A stretch of 64,000 nucleotides of DNA from Rhodospirillales bacterium URHD0017. Its GTDB lineage: Bacteria; Pseudomonadota; Alphaproteobacteria; Reyranellales; Reyranellaceae. The stretch is from assembly GCA_900110395.1 (NCBI GenBank), contig FODP01000016.1, positions 89,822-153,821 of the forward strand. Reading direction: 5' to 3'. Each line of letters opens with the position of its first letter. Position 1 is the first letter of the stretch. Both the position numbers and the translations under genes were made by a program. This document shows, piece by piece, positions 8,403-16,767 of the stretch. Below the pieces are notes generated by a model. It was not told the origin of the DNA and ran no database searches. It worked only from the letters and a program-made list of their open reading frames with translations.

Positions 8403-9125
8403 CTACGAGAGGACTAGCCCCGGATAGATGTCGTCGGGATCGACCTCGGTCGACACCGACCGGGCCAGCACGCGGCAAGCGACGGTGTCGCGCTCTGGAC
8501 CATCGACGATGCAGGGAATCAGGCCCGAGTCGTTGCCGTCGGTGACCGGAGCGGTCACCAAGGCGAGGCGGGCATTGGCGGGGCTCATGGCCACGGCACG
8601 CCAAGCCTCCGGCTCGGGCTGGCCCGCCTTGCGAAGCTGCCAGTAGCGGGCGAGATCGGCCTGCCACGTCCCGGCAGCGGGGTCGAGCGCCTCCAGCCGA
8701 GCCTGCCAGTCGGCCCGCGGCGTATAGCGGGGCGGCGTGAGCGATGAGGTTTCGGTCACCATGGTGACGGGAATCGGCGGGTCTAGGTCGAGCAGCGTGT
8801 CGGTCGCGGGATCGACCGACTTGGCCAGCGAACGCGCGAAGACGCGGCTGGCAACCTCCGGCGGCACCAGTCCGACATCGTTGTTGGGGTGCGGCGGCTG
8901 CGTCGAGAACGCCTTCCGCGCGTGGTCCTGCGGCATGCGCAGTCGCCGCCACGCGTCGTCGAGCGATTGCGCGCCCGGCGGGCTGCGCCACGTCCAGTAG
9001 TTGATGATGTCGATCACCCAGCTGTTGACGTTGCCGCCGCCGCCGCCGTTGACGATCTTCTGGCGCCAGTCGGCTCGGGCCGCGTAGCGTGTGGGAACGT
9101 ATGGCACTTCTGTCCTCCTCTTCAT
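8403..9125 (-). CDS. hypothetical protein with two tandem ~115-aa repeats
   Basis: 240 aa, start ATG 9125, 23 nt after the haloperoxidase-like gene. Two homologous halves are visible: PTRYAARADWRQKI ... INYW ... DDAWRRL ... NNDVGLVPPE ... RVFARSLAKSVDP and PPRYTPRADWQARL ... ARYW ... PEAWRAV ... GNDSGLIP ... RVLARSVSTEVDP. There is no signal peptide or membrane segment. I recognise no family. The tight coupling to the haloperoxidase-like gene suggests a partner or binding protein for it; this is inference. Confidence 0.7.
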   Translation of the reverse strand: MKRRTEVPYVPTRYAARADWRQKIVNGGGGGNVNSWVIDIINYWTWRSPPGAQSLDDAWRRLRMPQDHARKAFSTQPPHPNNDVGLVPPEVASRVFARSLAKSVDPATDTLLDLDPPIPVTMVTETSSLTPPRYTPRADWQARLEALDPAAGTWQADLARYWQLRKAGQPEPEAWRAVAMSPANARLALVTAPVTDGNDSGLIPCIVDGPERDTVACRVLARSVSTEVDPDDIYPGLVLS

Positions 9126-9148
9126 GCGATTGAAAGCTGCCGTGTCGC

Positions 9149-11011
9149 TCACAGCATGGTGACACGCGGATCGATGGTGGCTCCGCCTTGCAGGACCTTC
9201 CCGCCCTCGATGCGGGTGGGCTTGCCGTTGAAGCTCGTGAAGCTGAAGGAGAGTGGCCGCTCCTTGAGCTCGACGGTCACCTTGGCGAGGATGAACGCGC
9301 TGATCTGCTCGCCGAGGCGCAGGCTGCGTGTGTTGTCGCTGCGCCATTGCACGCCGCCGATCGAGCGGCCCATGGCGACGTTGGCCGCCAGCTTGTTGAG
9401 TTCGCCGCCGACCGTCATGCGGGTGGCGTCGCCGCCGAGATAGCGGGCGAGCTCGAGGCCACCAGTGCCGTCGTCGATATTCGTCGTGCCGACTCCCGGC
9501 TGCACGATGCGGACCGGCGCGCCGGTGCGTGGATGCTTCGCTCGCGCGATCAGATCGAGCATGGTCTGCTCTTCGTCGAAGAACGCCTTGAGCATGGTCA
9601 CGCAGGCGCCGGCGACGGTGGCATGGCCGGCGCCGTAGGCCGGATGCACGGGGCTGCCCGAGGAGAAGGCCTGCGGCAGGAACCAGGTGCCGGCGCCGCC
9701 GGGTCGGTTGCGGATCGTCTGCGCGGCACGGGTGGTGAAGATGCCCTTGGGCAGGCCGTAGGCCCGCCTGATTCCGGCAAAGCCGTCCTCCTGCATCTGC
9801 ATCAGGCCGCCATAGGCTTCCGGGCGCAGCCGGCGATGCACCAGCCACTTCTGCCGCCACACGACCTTGAGGGCGCGCGAGGCGACCTCTGAGACCAGGC
9901 TCAGCAGATGCGGGGCCCCCAAGGTCGCAAATCCGCGCTGGCGCAGGGAGCTCGCCCCGTAGGGATTGCCGCGGTCGACCCGGGCGTCCCAGCTCAGCAG
10001 CAGCAGGGCGGCGTTGAAGAAGGCCTGGTGGAGGGCATCCTTGTGAACGAAGCGGGCGAGGTCGCGCAGGGTCGCGACGCGACGGTAGACGCGCTTGCCG
10101 GTGGCCGCGTCGGTCTCGAGATAGGCCGCGTCGTTGGCCGGGTCGTTGGCGCTCGCATAGGGATGGCCGTAGCTGTCGTAGGCGGCGTTCTGTGCCCTGA
10201 GCCAGCTGCCGTGGTCGGTGAGAAAGTCGCGCCGCGCCTTGTAAGGCAACTGCTTCTGCACGATGAGCTGGCTGCCGTAGGCGCAGTCGTGCAGGAAGAA
10301 CTGGCTGACCAAGGGGCCGAACTCCTCGTCGCGCAGCCCCAGACGAAACAGGGTGGTGGCATCGATTCGCAGCTCGCCCGCAGCGTCCCGCGGCAGGTCG
10401 AGCGGCAATCCGAGACGGCCGGGGTCACCGGCGTCGGCCACCGCCGCCGCAAACCAGGACGACAGATCCTGAAGCGGCCCACTGAGGTTCGCCGGGTCCT
10501 GCAGCCGCTCGAGCGGCACGTCGCGCAGCAACGCCAGCCACATCAGCTCGACCATCTCGGCGGCGGTCGAGAGCGAGCGCACGCCGGGCGCCGGAATTAG
10601 CTCCATCTCGGACGGGTCGGGACCGAGGCCCTCGGTGGCGCGTCCGGCCTGGGGGTTCACCAGACGGTCGGGACGATCGCCTGCGTCGGGCGTTCCGTGC
10701 TGGTCGGGAAGCATCGCCAGCGGGTCGAAGGGCGCCTGGGAATTCGGCAGCAGGGCCGGCGTCTGCAAGACCGGCCCGCGCGCCGCGCAGTCGAAGTCGC
10801 CGTTCTGCTGATGGCCATTGGCGATGTCGACGAAATCGGCAAAGGCCGCCGGCTCGACTTCGCCGAAGCTGTTGTGCGGCAGGGACTTGTGGAAGCTGCC
10901 GATGCCAACCACCTTAATGGCCGGGCCGGGCGGCCAGGCTGCCGGGGCGAGGCCGTCACGCCAGTCGAGTTCGCCGATCTTGATGCTGCTGTCGCCGTTG
11001 GGTGTCGCCAT
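9149..11011 (-). CDS. vanadium-dependent haloperoxidase-like protein, vanadate-ligand His replaced
   Basis: 620 aa, the size of algal/bacterial vanadium bromoperoxidases. Motifs in order: WLVHRRLRPEAYGG (vanadate-binding Lys/Arg region), SGSPVHPAYGAGHATVAG (the SGSP...GHA motif with the acid-base His), then MGRSIGGVQWRSDN. In the family the last motif is G-[IV]-H-[WY]-R and its His coordinates vanadium; here it is Gln555 (codon CAA, 9347-9349). No signal peptide is seen. The start at ATG 11011 (MATPNGDSS) has an AGGAAGG ribosome site. Divergent from the SARP-type regulator gene 213 bp away. The fold is firm; halide oxidation is doubtful because of the substitution. Confidence 0.85.
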   Translation of the reverse strand: MATPNGDSSIKIGELDWRDGLAPAAWPPGPAIKVVGIGSFHKSLPHNSFGEVEPAAFADFVDIANGHQQNGDFDCAARGPVLQTPALLPNSQAPFDPLAMLPDQHGTPDAGDRPDRLVNPQAGRATEGLGPDPSEMELIPAPGVRSLSTAAEMVELMWLALLRDVPLERLQDPANLSGPLQDLSSWFAAAVADAGDPGRLGLPLDLPRDAAGELRIDATTLFRLGLRDEEFGPLVSQFFLHDCAYGSQLIVQKQLPYKARRDFLTDHGSWLRAQNAAYDSYGHPYASANDPANDAAYLETDAATGKRVYRRVATLRDLARFVHKDALHQAFFNAALLLLSWDARVDRGNPYGASSLRQRGFATLGAPHLLSLVSEVASRALKVVWRQKWLVHRRLRPEAYGGLMQMQEDGFAGIRRAYGLPKGIFTTRAAQTIRNRPGGAGTWFLPQAFSSGSPVHPAYGAGHATVAGACVTMLKAFFDEEQTMLDLIARAKHPRTGAPVRIVQPGVGTTNIDDGTGGLELARYLGGDATRMTVGGELNKLAANVAMGRSIGGVQWRSDNTRSLRLGEQISAFILAKVTVELKERPLSFSFTSFNGKPTRIEGGKVLQGGATIDPRVTML

Positions 11012-11224
11012 TGACCTTCCTCGGTGCCGCCGCAGCGACTGCCGCGAAGCCAACCGAACCTAATCACGGCGTGCTCCGGGCCCGCGTGAACGGCGCGTTA
11101 TTTCATCGTAAAAACTTGGAAAGGCGATCGGCTTGCACGGCCGTCGGTTATGTCTCAATCTCAAGTTGCAGGTTGACAAGTGGCAGTCGAGGGCGTGCTC
11201 CAACTGCTATTGAGGAGAGGATCC

Positions 11225-13294
11225 ATGGACGGGGGCAATCCGGCGCAGGGGACCACAAAAGCGTCGACCCGCACCGAGCCTTCGTTGACGATTCGGCTGC
11301 TTGGCCACATGAGCGCCGAGTCGGCGCGTGGCGGAAACGTCCTGCCCAAGGGGCGCAAGGCGCGGGCGCTGCTCGCCCTGCTCTGCCTGTGCGAGGGCGG
11401 GCGTCTGCCGCGCGGTCGTATCGCGAGCCTGCTGTGGGACAGGGCGGGCGAGGCGCAGTCGAGGAACAGCCTCCGCCAGGCCCTGCACGAACTGACGCAC
11501 GCCCTGTCATCCGACGTCGCCAGCATCGTCGAGGTCGACCGCGAGAGCATCGCGCTTGTGCTCGCCAAGTGCAGGATCGACGTCCGCGAGCTGGTCGACG
11601 CCATGGACCGGGGCGACCACGACATGTCGACTCTTCGCAGTGATCCCGCCGATACCCTGCTCGAGGACATGGAAGGGGTGAGCGCGGCCTTCGACCATTG
11701 GCTGGCCGCCGAGCGAGCGAACCTCACCCGCAAGCTGCGAGTGCGCCTCGAGCAGCGCCTGCAAAGCGTCCTCGACGGAGCGCCGCCCGCCGAGTTGCTG
11801 GCCGCCAGCCGGCAGTTCCTGGCCTTCGATCCGACCCACGAGCCGGCCATCCGCAGCGCCATGAAGGCGTTGATCGCCCAGGGCGACCGCGCCCAGGCGG
11901 TGCGCGAGTACGGGCGTGGTCGTAGCGCCCTGAAGCGGCTGCTCGACATCACCCCGAGCAAGGAAACCGAGGCGCTCTACGAGGCGGTGAAGCGCATGCC
12001 GCAGTCGCCTCGGCCGGGCGACGCGCCGCTGCCCGATCCTCTGCCCTCCCCGCCTGTGGTGGCGCGGCGCGTGGACGGCGTGATCCGGGGGTACGACGGC
12101 CAGCCGTCGATCGCGGTGCTGCCCTTCGAGATACTGCCCGAGGATCGACCGGGGGAATTCCTTGCCGAGGGTCTCGTCGACGACCTCGTCGAGGTCATCT
12201 CGCGCATGCCCAATCTCTTCGTGATCTCGCGGCTATCTTCGCGACTCTTCCGCGACCGGCCCGAATCGCTGAAGGAGATCGGCGAAACCCTGGGCGCGAC
12301 GTACGTGCTGTCGGGACGTCTGTCGACCGATCGCGATCGGGTGCGGATCGTCGTCGAGCTGTGCGACACCAACACAGGCACCGCCTTCTGGGTCGCCAAG
12401 TTCAACGAGCAAACAGGCGATACCTTTGCTTTGCAGGACAAGATCTCGGACGCGGTGGTGCGCCGGCTGGCGCCGCAGCTGCACTCCAACGAGCTGCGGC
12501 GAATCCGGCGCAAGCGCCCCGACACCTTGCAGGCCTACGACCATTTCCTGCGGGCCGTCGATTCGATGCACAACTCTTCGCGCGCGATCTACGAAACCAG
12601 CGACGGCCTGTTCGGCGCCGCCATCGACCTCGACCCGCAGTACGCCGCGGCACTTGCCTGGCGGGCCTACTGGCACGTGCTGCGGGTCGGCCAGGGCTGG
12701 TCACCGGACCCGGCAGCCGATGCCAAGGCGGCGGAGGCTTACGTGCAGCAGGCGCTCGAAGCCAACTTCATGGAGCCGATGGCGTTGGCCATCGAAGGAC
12801 ACATCGCGGCCTACCTGCACAAGGATTTCGAGCTTGCCTTCCAGCGCTTCGAGCGCGCCCTGTCGATCAACCCAAGCGCCGCCCCGGCCTGGCTGTGGAG
12901 CGCCGCCGCCCATGCCTGGCAGGGCAACGGACCGCAGGCCATCGACCAGATCAGTCGCGCCATGGCGCTCGCGCCGTTCGATCCGCTGCGCTACGCCTAC
13001 AGCGGAATCGCCGGCATGGCCTACCTCGCCGACCGGCAGTACGACCGCGCTGTCCAGCATGGCCGCCAGTGCATGCAGGAAAATCCGAGCTACACCCACG
13101 CCTATCGCCTGCTGGCGATCGGCGCGATCCTGAGCGGACGCGTCGCCGAGGCGCGCGACGCCGTGCGCCGGCTGCGCAAGCTGGAGCCGGGCCTGACCGT
13201 CGAGCGGTTCCGCCATCGCTATCCGGGCAGCGGCAGCGACCATTGCGACCTCTATTGCGAGGCGCTGGCGCGCGCCGGCCTGCCGGCGCGCTGA
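11225..13294 (+). CDS. SARP-type transcriptional regulator with TolB-like and TPR domains
   Basis: 689 aa from ATG 11225 (GGAGAGGATCC ribosome site). Residues ~20-115 form a winged-helix SARP/OmpR-type DNA-binding domain (GRKARALLALLCLCEGGRL, then NSLRQALHEL). Residues ~120-265 are a bacterial transcriptional activation (BTAD) domain. Next is a TolB N-terminal-like domain (PSIAVLPFEIL to GATYVLSGRLS) and then TPR-like helices (DPQYAAALAWRAYWH ... SGRVAEARDAVRRLRKLEPG). The C-terminal half is related to that of the cyclase-TolB-TPR protein at 20705-22468. It precedes the PAP2 gene by 53 bp in the same direction and probably controls it, perhaps from the shared intergenic region with the haloperoxidase-like gene. 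Confidence 0.85.
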   Translation: MDGGNPAQGTTKASTRTEPSLTIRLLGHMSAESARGGNVLPKGRKARALLALLCLCEGGRLPRGRIASLLWDRAGEAQSRNSLRQALHELTHALSSDVASIVEVDRESIALVLAKCRIDVRELVDAMDRGDHDMSTLRSDPADTLLEDMEGVSAAFDHWLAAERANLTRKLRVRLEQRLQSVLDGAPPAELLAASRQFLAFDPTHEPAIRSAMKALIAQGDRAQAVREYGRGRSALKRLLDITPSKETEALYEAVKRMPQSPRPGDAPLPDPLPSPPVVARRVDGVIRGYDGQPSIAVLPFEILPEDRPGEFLAEGLVDDLVEVISRMPNLFVISRLSSRLFRDRPESLKEIGETLGATYVLSGRLSTDRDRVRIVVELCDTNTGTAFWVAKFNEQTGDTFALQDKISDAVVRRLAPQLHSNELRRIRRKRPDTLQAYDHFLRAVDSMHNSSRAIYETSDGLFGAAIDLDPQYAAALAWRAYWHVLRVGQGWSPDPAADAKAAEAYVQQALEANFMEPMALAIEGHIAAYLHKDFELAFQRFERALSINPSAAPAWLWSAAAHAWQGNGPQAIDQISRAMALAPFDPLRYAYSGIAGMAYLADRQYDRAVQHGRQCMQENPSYTHAYRLLAIGAILSGRVAEARDAVRRLRKLEPGLTVERFRHRYPGSGSDHCDLYCEALARAGLPAR

Positions 13295-13347
13295 CACCAC
13301 CGGCACCGCGTCGGTGCCGACAGATCAACAGGAGCAAGGGGGACAAC

Positions 13348-14412
13348 ATGAGTGGCAGCGGTGACAGCGGAAGCAGCGGCAGCAGTGGAAGCAGCGGCAG
13401 CAGTGGCAGCAGCGGCAGCAGCGGCAGCAGTGGCTCATCGATCCACGACCTGACGAGCCCCCCGGCCTACGCCGGCGAGATCAGCAGTCCGCTGCTGTAC
13501 GACGCGATGGCCAGGACCTCCGGAGCCCTGATGGAAAACCAGGACAGCGCGGCGATCCGCCCGCTGGAGCCGGGTCGGGTCAAGGACGTCAAGCTGATGC
13601 CGACGTGGGATTATGAGGTGCGCCACCTGCTCTATCTGTTCGAGTTTTTCGCCGGCCTGGAGCTGAAGAGCGACGGTCCCGAGCCGCCAGAGGCCGACGA
13701 CACGCCTGGCAAACTGCACTTCAAGACGGCCGCGGCCAGCCTGCGGTGCGGCAACGACGTCATCCACGCCATGCCCGCCCCGACCGCTGCAGGGTTCGAG
13801 TCCGAGCTTCGATTGGTGATCGCCAAGCGGAGCGACCGCAGGGACCGGATGTCGGAAATCCTGACGCAGGTCGCGGTGCAGACGCCGTTCTACGCCATGT
13901 GCCTCAACCTCAACCCGGGGCGCCATCGCCACGTCTACGAGTTGATGAGCACGCTGTTCCGCCTCGGCAAGACGATCGTCATGCAGTTCAAGCATCACTT
14001 CCACGCGCCCCGCCCCGCCGAGATCTCAACGCGTGTCTTCCCGATCGTCCAGACTCCCGGGCACGGCTCCTATCCGGCCGGGCATGCCACCGAATGCCAC
14101 ATGATGAGCGCGGTCCTGCTTGGCCTGTGCAAGGCAAGCGGGCGCTACGACCCCGCCGGCCTCACCGAGTTGAAGGAGCAGCTCTTCGACATGGCCGCGC
14201 GCATTTCCGACAACCGGGTCTCGGCCGGGCTGCATTTCCCGATCGATAACGTTAGGGGCGCCGACCTCGGCCGATCGATCGCCGACCTGATCCTGCACCG
14301 TGCCGGCCTCGAGGACTACGCGACCGAGTCGCGGAACTGGCCGGGCGTGAAGATCCTGCCCAAGCTCAAATGGCTGGTCGACCAGGCCGTCGCGGAGCTC
14401 CGACTGCCGTAG
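13348..14412 (+). CDS. soluble PAP2/vanadium-haloperoxidase superfamily protein with N-terminal (GSS)8
   Basis: 354 aa. After a Gly-Ser repeat (residues 8-31) comes a PAP2-type core: KHHFHAPRPAE (Lys215, Arg222), PGHGSYPAGHATE (His246) and DNRVSAGLHFPIDN (Arg290, His296, Asp300). All residues expected to bind phosphate or vanadate are present, unlike in the neighbouring 620-aa protein. No signal peptide or membrane helices, so it resembles bacterial vanadium chloroperoxidase-like/acid-phosphatase-like soluble members rather than lipid phosphatases. Substrate unknown. A GGAGCAAGGGGG ribosome site lies before ATG 13348. Same direction as the regulator upstream; a hairpin separates it from the S8 gene. 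Confidence 0.8.
   Translation: MSGSGDSGSSGSSGSSGSSGSSGSSGSSGSSIHDLTSPPAYAGEISSPLLYDAMARTSGALMENQDSAAIRPLEPGRVKDVKLMPTWDYEVRHLLYLFEFFAGLELKSDGPEPPEADDTPGKLHFKTAAASLRCGNDVIHAMPAPTAAGFESELRLVIAKRSDRRDRMSEILTQVAVQTPFYAMCLNLNPGRHRHVYELMSTLFRLGKTIVMQFKHHFHAPRPAEISTRVFPIVQTPGHGSYPAGHATECHMMSAVLLGLCKASGRYDPAGLTELKEQLFDMAARISDNRVSAGLHFPIDNVRGADLGRSIADLILHRAGLEDYATESRNWPGVKILPKLKWLVDQAVAELRLP
13369..13440 (+). repeat. 9-nt tandem repeat encoding (Gly-Ser-Ser)8
   Basis: Eight consecutive GGN-AGC-AGY-type units, the last written GGC TCA TCG. Synonymous differences between units suggest the peptide repeat is maintained rather than being a fresh slippage product. Confidence 0.9.
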
Positions 14413-14452
14413 GGAGCGATCAGCCCCAGACGCGGTGCCTGTTGCCGACCAA

Positions 14453-14474
14453 AGGGCGAAGGCTACTTCGCCCT
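14453..14474 (+). terminator. hairpin between PAP2 gene and S8 peptidase gene
   Basis: AGGGCGAAG, loop GCTA, CTTCGCCCT: a perfect 9-bp stem with a 4-nt loop, 40 nt after the PAP2 stop. No T-run follows, so it may attenuate or stabilise rather than fully terminate. Confidence 0.5.
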
Positions 14475-14530
14475 AATCGAGACGCCACGCTGCGCATCCA
14501 GGCGATGCGGAGAAAAGGCACATAGTTCAA

Positions 14531-14545
14531 CAATGTGAAGTTGCA
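14531..14545. repeat. left copy of a 15-bp inverted repeat flanking the S8 gene
   Basis: CAATGTGAAGTTGCA here, 15 nt before the S8 start codon. The exact reverse complement is at 16627-16641 beyond the gene's stop. Flanking bases do not match, so 15 bp is the full length. Confidence 0.7.
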
Positions 14546-14559
14546 ACGAGACTACGCCC

Positions 14560-16482
14560 ATGCCGATCGAAAATATGGAATTCTCCGCCGATCCCTGGAT
14601 CTTCTGGTTCACCTATCGCGACGCGGCGCAGGGGACCGCCAGAACGGAGAAGATCCACGTCCTGGTCGAAGCGGGGAGCAATTGGCCAGCGGAGATCGAG
14701 TTCCAGCCGATCTACGACACGGTGTACCCTGAGCGGCGCGTGCGCACGGGCCGGATGGCGCCGGACCTCGCCGCTCTCGAGGCGGTGCGCGGCCAGGTCA
14801 AGCGCCTCAAGATCGCACGCGCGGTGCTGCCACAGCTCGGCGACGCGCTTCCGGCCCTGGGAGCCGGTGCGGCCACCGGGTCGCGGCCGGGGGATTGGAA
14901 CGGCGGCGGCGTCGTCATCGGTTTCGTCGACAATGGCTGCGCCTTCGCGCATCGCAACTTCACGATCCCGGATCCCAGCCGCGGAATTCGGCGCTCGCGC
15001 GTGACGCGTCTGTGGGATCAGTCGATGCAAGAACCGAAGAAGTGGCCGGCGCCGACCGGCTTCGACTACGGCGGCGAGCTGCCGCTCGACCAGTACGACA
15101 TGTTGACGGGCCAGCGGCTCGACAAACTGGATCCCAAGAAGCCCGAGCCCGAGTTGTCGATGGAGGAAACGTACGGGCGCTTCGACTACGTCATCAAGGA
15201 GAACGTCGACGGCCAGTTGATCGAGACGGAGTTTGCCCATGGCACGCATGTCATGGACATTGCCGCCGGCAGCGGCGACACGCCGGGCATGGCCCCGGGC
15301 GCCGAGCTGATCTTCGTGCAGATGCCGCCCTACGCCATCAAGGAGAGCACCGAGCTGGCGTCCGCCAACCACCTGCTCGACGGCATTGCCTACATCTTCG
15401 AGCGGGCCGGAAACCGGCCGGCCGTGGTCAACATCAGCTATAATTCCTACATCGGACCGCACGACGGGACGGGGCTGATCGAGGTCGGGCTCGACGAGTT
15501 CCTGCAGCGGCCCAACCGCGCCATCGTGATTTCCGCCGGCAACGGCGGCGATCAGCGCTGCCACGCCGCCCGCACGATCGCGGCCGGCGGCTCCGCGACG
15601 CTGCGCTGGGAGATCAAGCCCGGCGACAACACCGCGAACTTCGTCGAGATCTGGTATCGCGGCGACGCCGACCTGTCGGTCGATCTCGTGCGCGACGGCG
15701 CCCCGGCCCCCAACGAGCCGGTGCCGAAGGGCAAGAAGCGCCTGGTCCTGGCGAACGGCCGGCCGGTGGGGGCGATCATCCATCGCGCCGACGATCAGGG
15801 CAGCAACCACCAAAACCAGGTGCTGATCGGCGTCGATCCGCGTTTTGCCTCGTCGACCGAGCCGGTCGACGTCTCGGGAACCTGGACCATCGTGATCAAA
15901 AACGACGGCGGAGAGCCGGTTCGCTGCCACGCCTGGATCGAGCGCGACAACCGCGGCGCCGCGCCGGCCATCGAGCAGAGCCGGTTCGTCGGCGAGCCCG
16001 ACGAGGGCGACGAGGCGTCGTCGTTCACGCTGGGCGGCTTCTCGACGGGCGTTCGCACGATCGTGGTCGGCGCCACCAACACGGCGCTGCGCCGGCTCGA
16101 GAAATATTCCGGTCGCGGCCCGACGGCGGACGGTCGGCCGAAGCCCGACTTCAGCGCCGCCGGGGCGTCCGACGCGGACGGCCGCGGCGTGCTGGCGGCC
16201 GCGGCGCGGGGCTACTATCCGCTGCGATCCAACGGGACCAGCATGGCGGCGCCTTTCGTAACCGGTCTGATCGCGCTCCTGATGCAGAAGGCGATGGCGG
16301 CGAAGCCGCCGCTGGAGCTCGACAGCGAGAGGCTGCGCGAGCTGATCGCGTCCACCGCCCGGCCGATCAACAAGGCGCCAGCCGACGGCGGCATGGTCGA
16401 GGTCGAGCTCGGGGCCGGGGCCGGTCAGATCGACGTCGCGGCAGCGCTCGCGGCGCTCGACGACATGCTGGCGAAGCGCTGA
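14560..16482 (+). CDS. S8-family (subtilisin-like) serine peptidase
   Basis: 640 aa. Catalytic triad: Asp124 in VVIGFVDNGCAFAH, His227 in EFAHGTHVMDIAAG, Ser561 in NGTSMAAPFVTGL, with the oxyanion Asn in VISAGNGGD (~330). A long insert between Asn and Ser (~340-520) looks like a beta-rich domain (CHAWIERDN ... GGFSTGVRTIVVGATN). No signal peptide and no clear inhibitory prodomain, although ~110 residues precede the domain, so it may act inside the cell or be exported by another route. It follows the PAP2 gene and is flanked by 15-bp inverted repeats. The opposite strand also has a long open frame, a GC-rich shadow. Confidence 0.9.
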   Translation: MPIENMEFSADPWIFWFTYRDAAQGTARTEKIHVLVEAGSNWPAEIEFQPIYDTVYPERRVRTGRMAPDLAALEAVRGQVKRLKIARAVLPQLGDALPALGAGAATGSRPGDWNGGGVVIGFVDNGCAFAHRNFTIPDPSRGIRRSRVTRLWDQSMQEPKKWPAPTGFDYGGELPLDQYDMLTGQRLDKLDPKKPEPELSMEETYGRFDYVIKENVDGQLIETEFAHGTHVMDIAAGSGDTPGMAPGAELIFVQMPPYAIKESTELASANHLLDGIAYIFERAGNRPAVVNISYNSYIGPHDGTGLIEVGLDEFLQRPNRAIVISAGNGGDQRCHAARTIAAGGSATLRWEIKPGDNTANFVEIWYRGDADLSVDLVRDGAPAPNEPVPKGKKRLVLANGRPVGAIIHRADDQGSNHQNQVLIGVDPRFASSTEPVDVSGTWTIVIKNDGGEPVRCHAWIERDNRGAAPAIEQSRFVGEPDEGDEASSFTLGGFSTGVRTIVVGATNTALRRLEKYSGRGPTADGRPKPDFSAAGASDADGRGVLAAAARGYYPLRSNGTSMAAPFVTGLIALLMQKAMAAKPPLELDSERLRELIASTARPINKAPADGGMVEVELGAGAGQIDVAAALAALDDMLAKR

Positions 16483-16626
16483 TCGCTTCAAGTGGAAACC
16501 CAATCCTGAGGAGCCACGCCCCTCGAGGTCCTCGGGATAAGCTCCCCTGGAGGGAGGCGAGGTCCGGCTTCGTCGGGCCCGTGCGCAGGCGCCGGCCAGG
16601 GTACACCTTGTTGTAGAGCGGCTAGC

Positions 16627-16641
16627 TGCAACTTCACATTG
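16627..16641. repeat. right copy of the 15-bp inverted repeat flanking the S8 gene
   Basis: TGCAACTTCACATTG, exact reverse complement of 14531-14545, about 145 nt after the S8 stop codon and 126 nt before the cyclase start. Confidence 0.7.
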
Positions 16642-16767
16642 CCGGACTATGAATTCGTTATCCGTACCCGTCGAGCGCGCCGGATTAACGCGCCAATACG
16701 CCGTAATTCACGCTCCGTTGACACCGCCAGGATCACGTTAGGCACGCTTCATGGGGTGGAGGCTCGC

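Noticed and set aside
14527..16503. 658-codon open frame on the minus strand opposite the S8 gene
   Set aside because: It mirrors the codon positions of the peptidase gene, has no family pattern, and the plus-strand product has a full catalytic triad.
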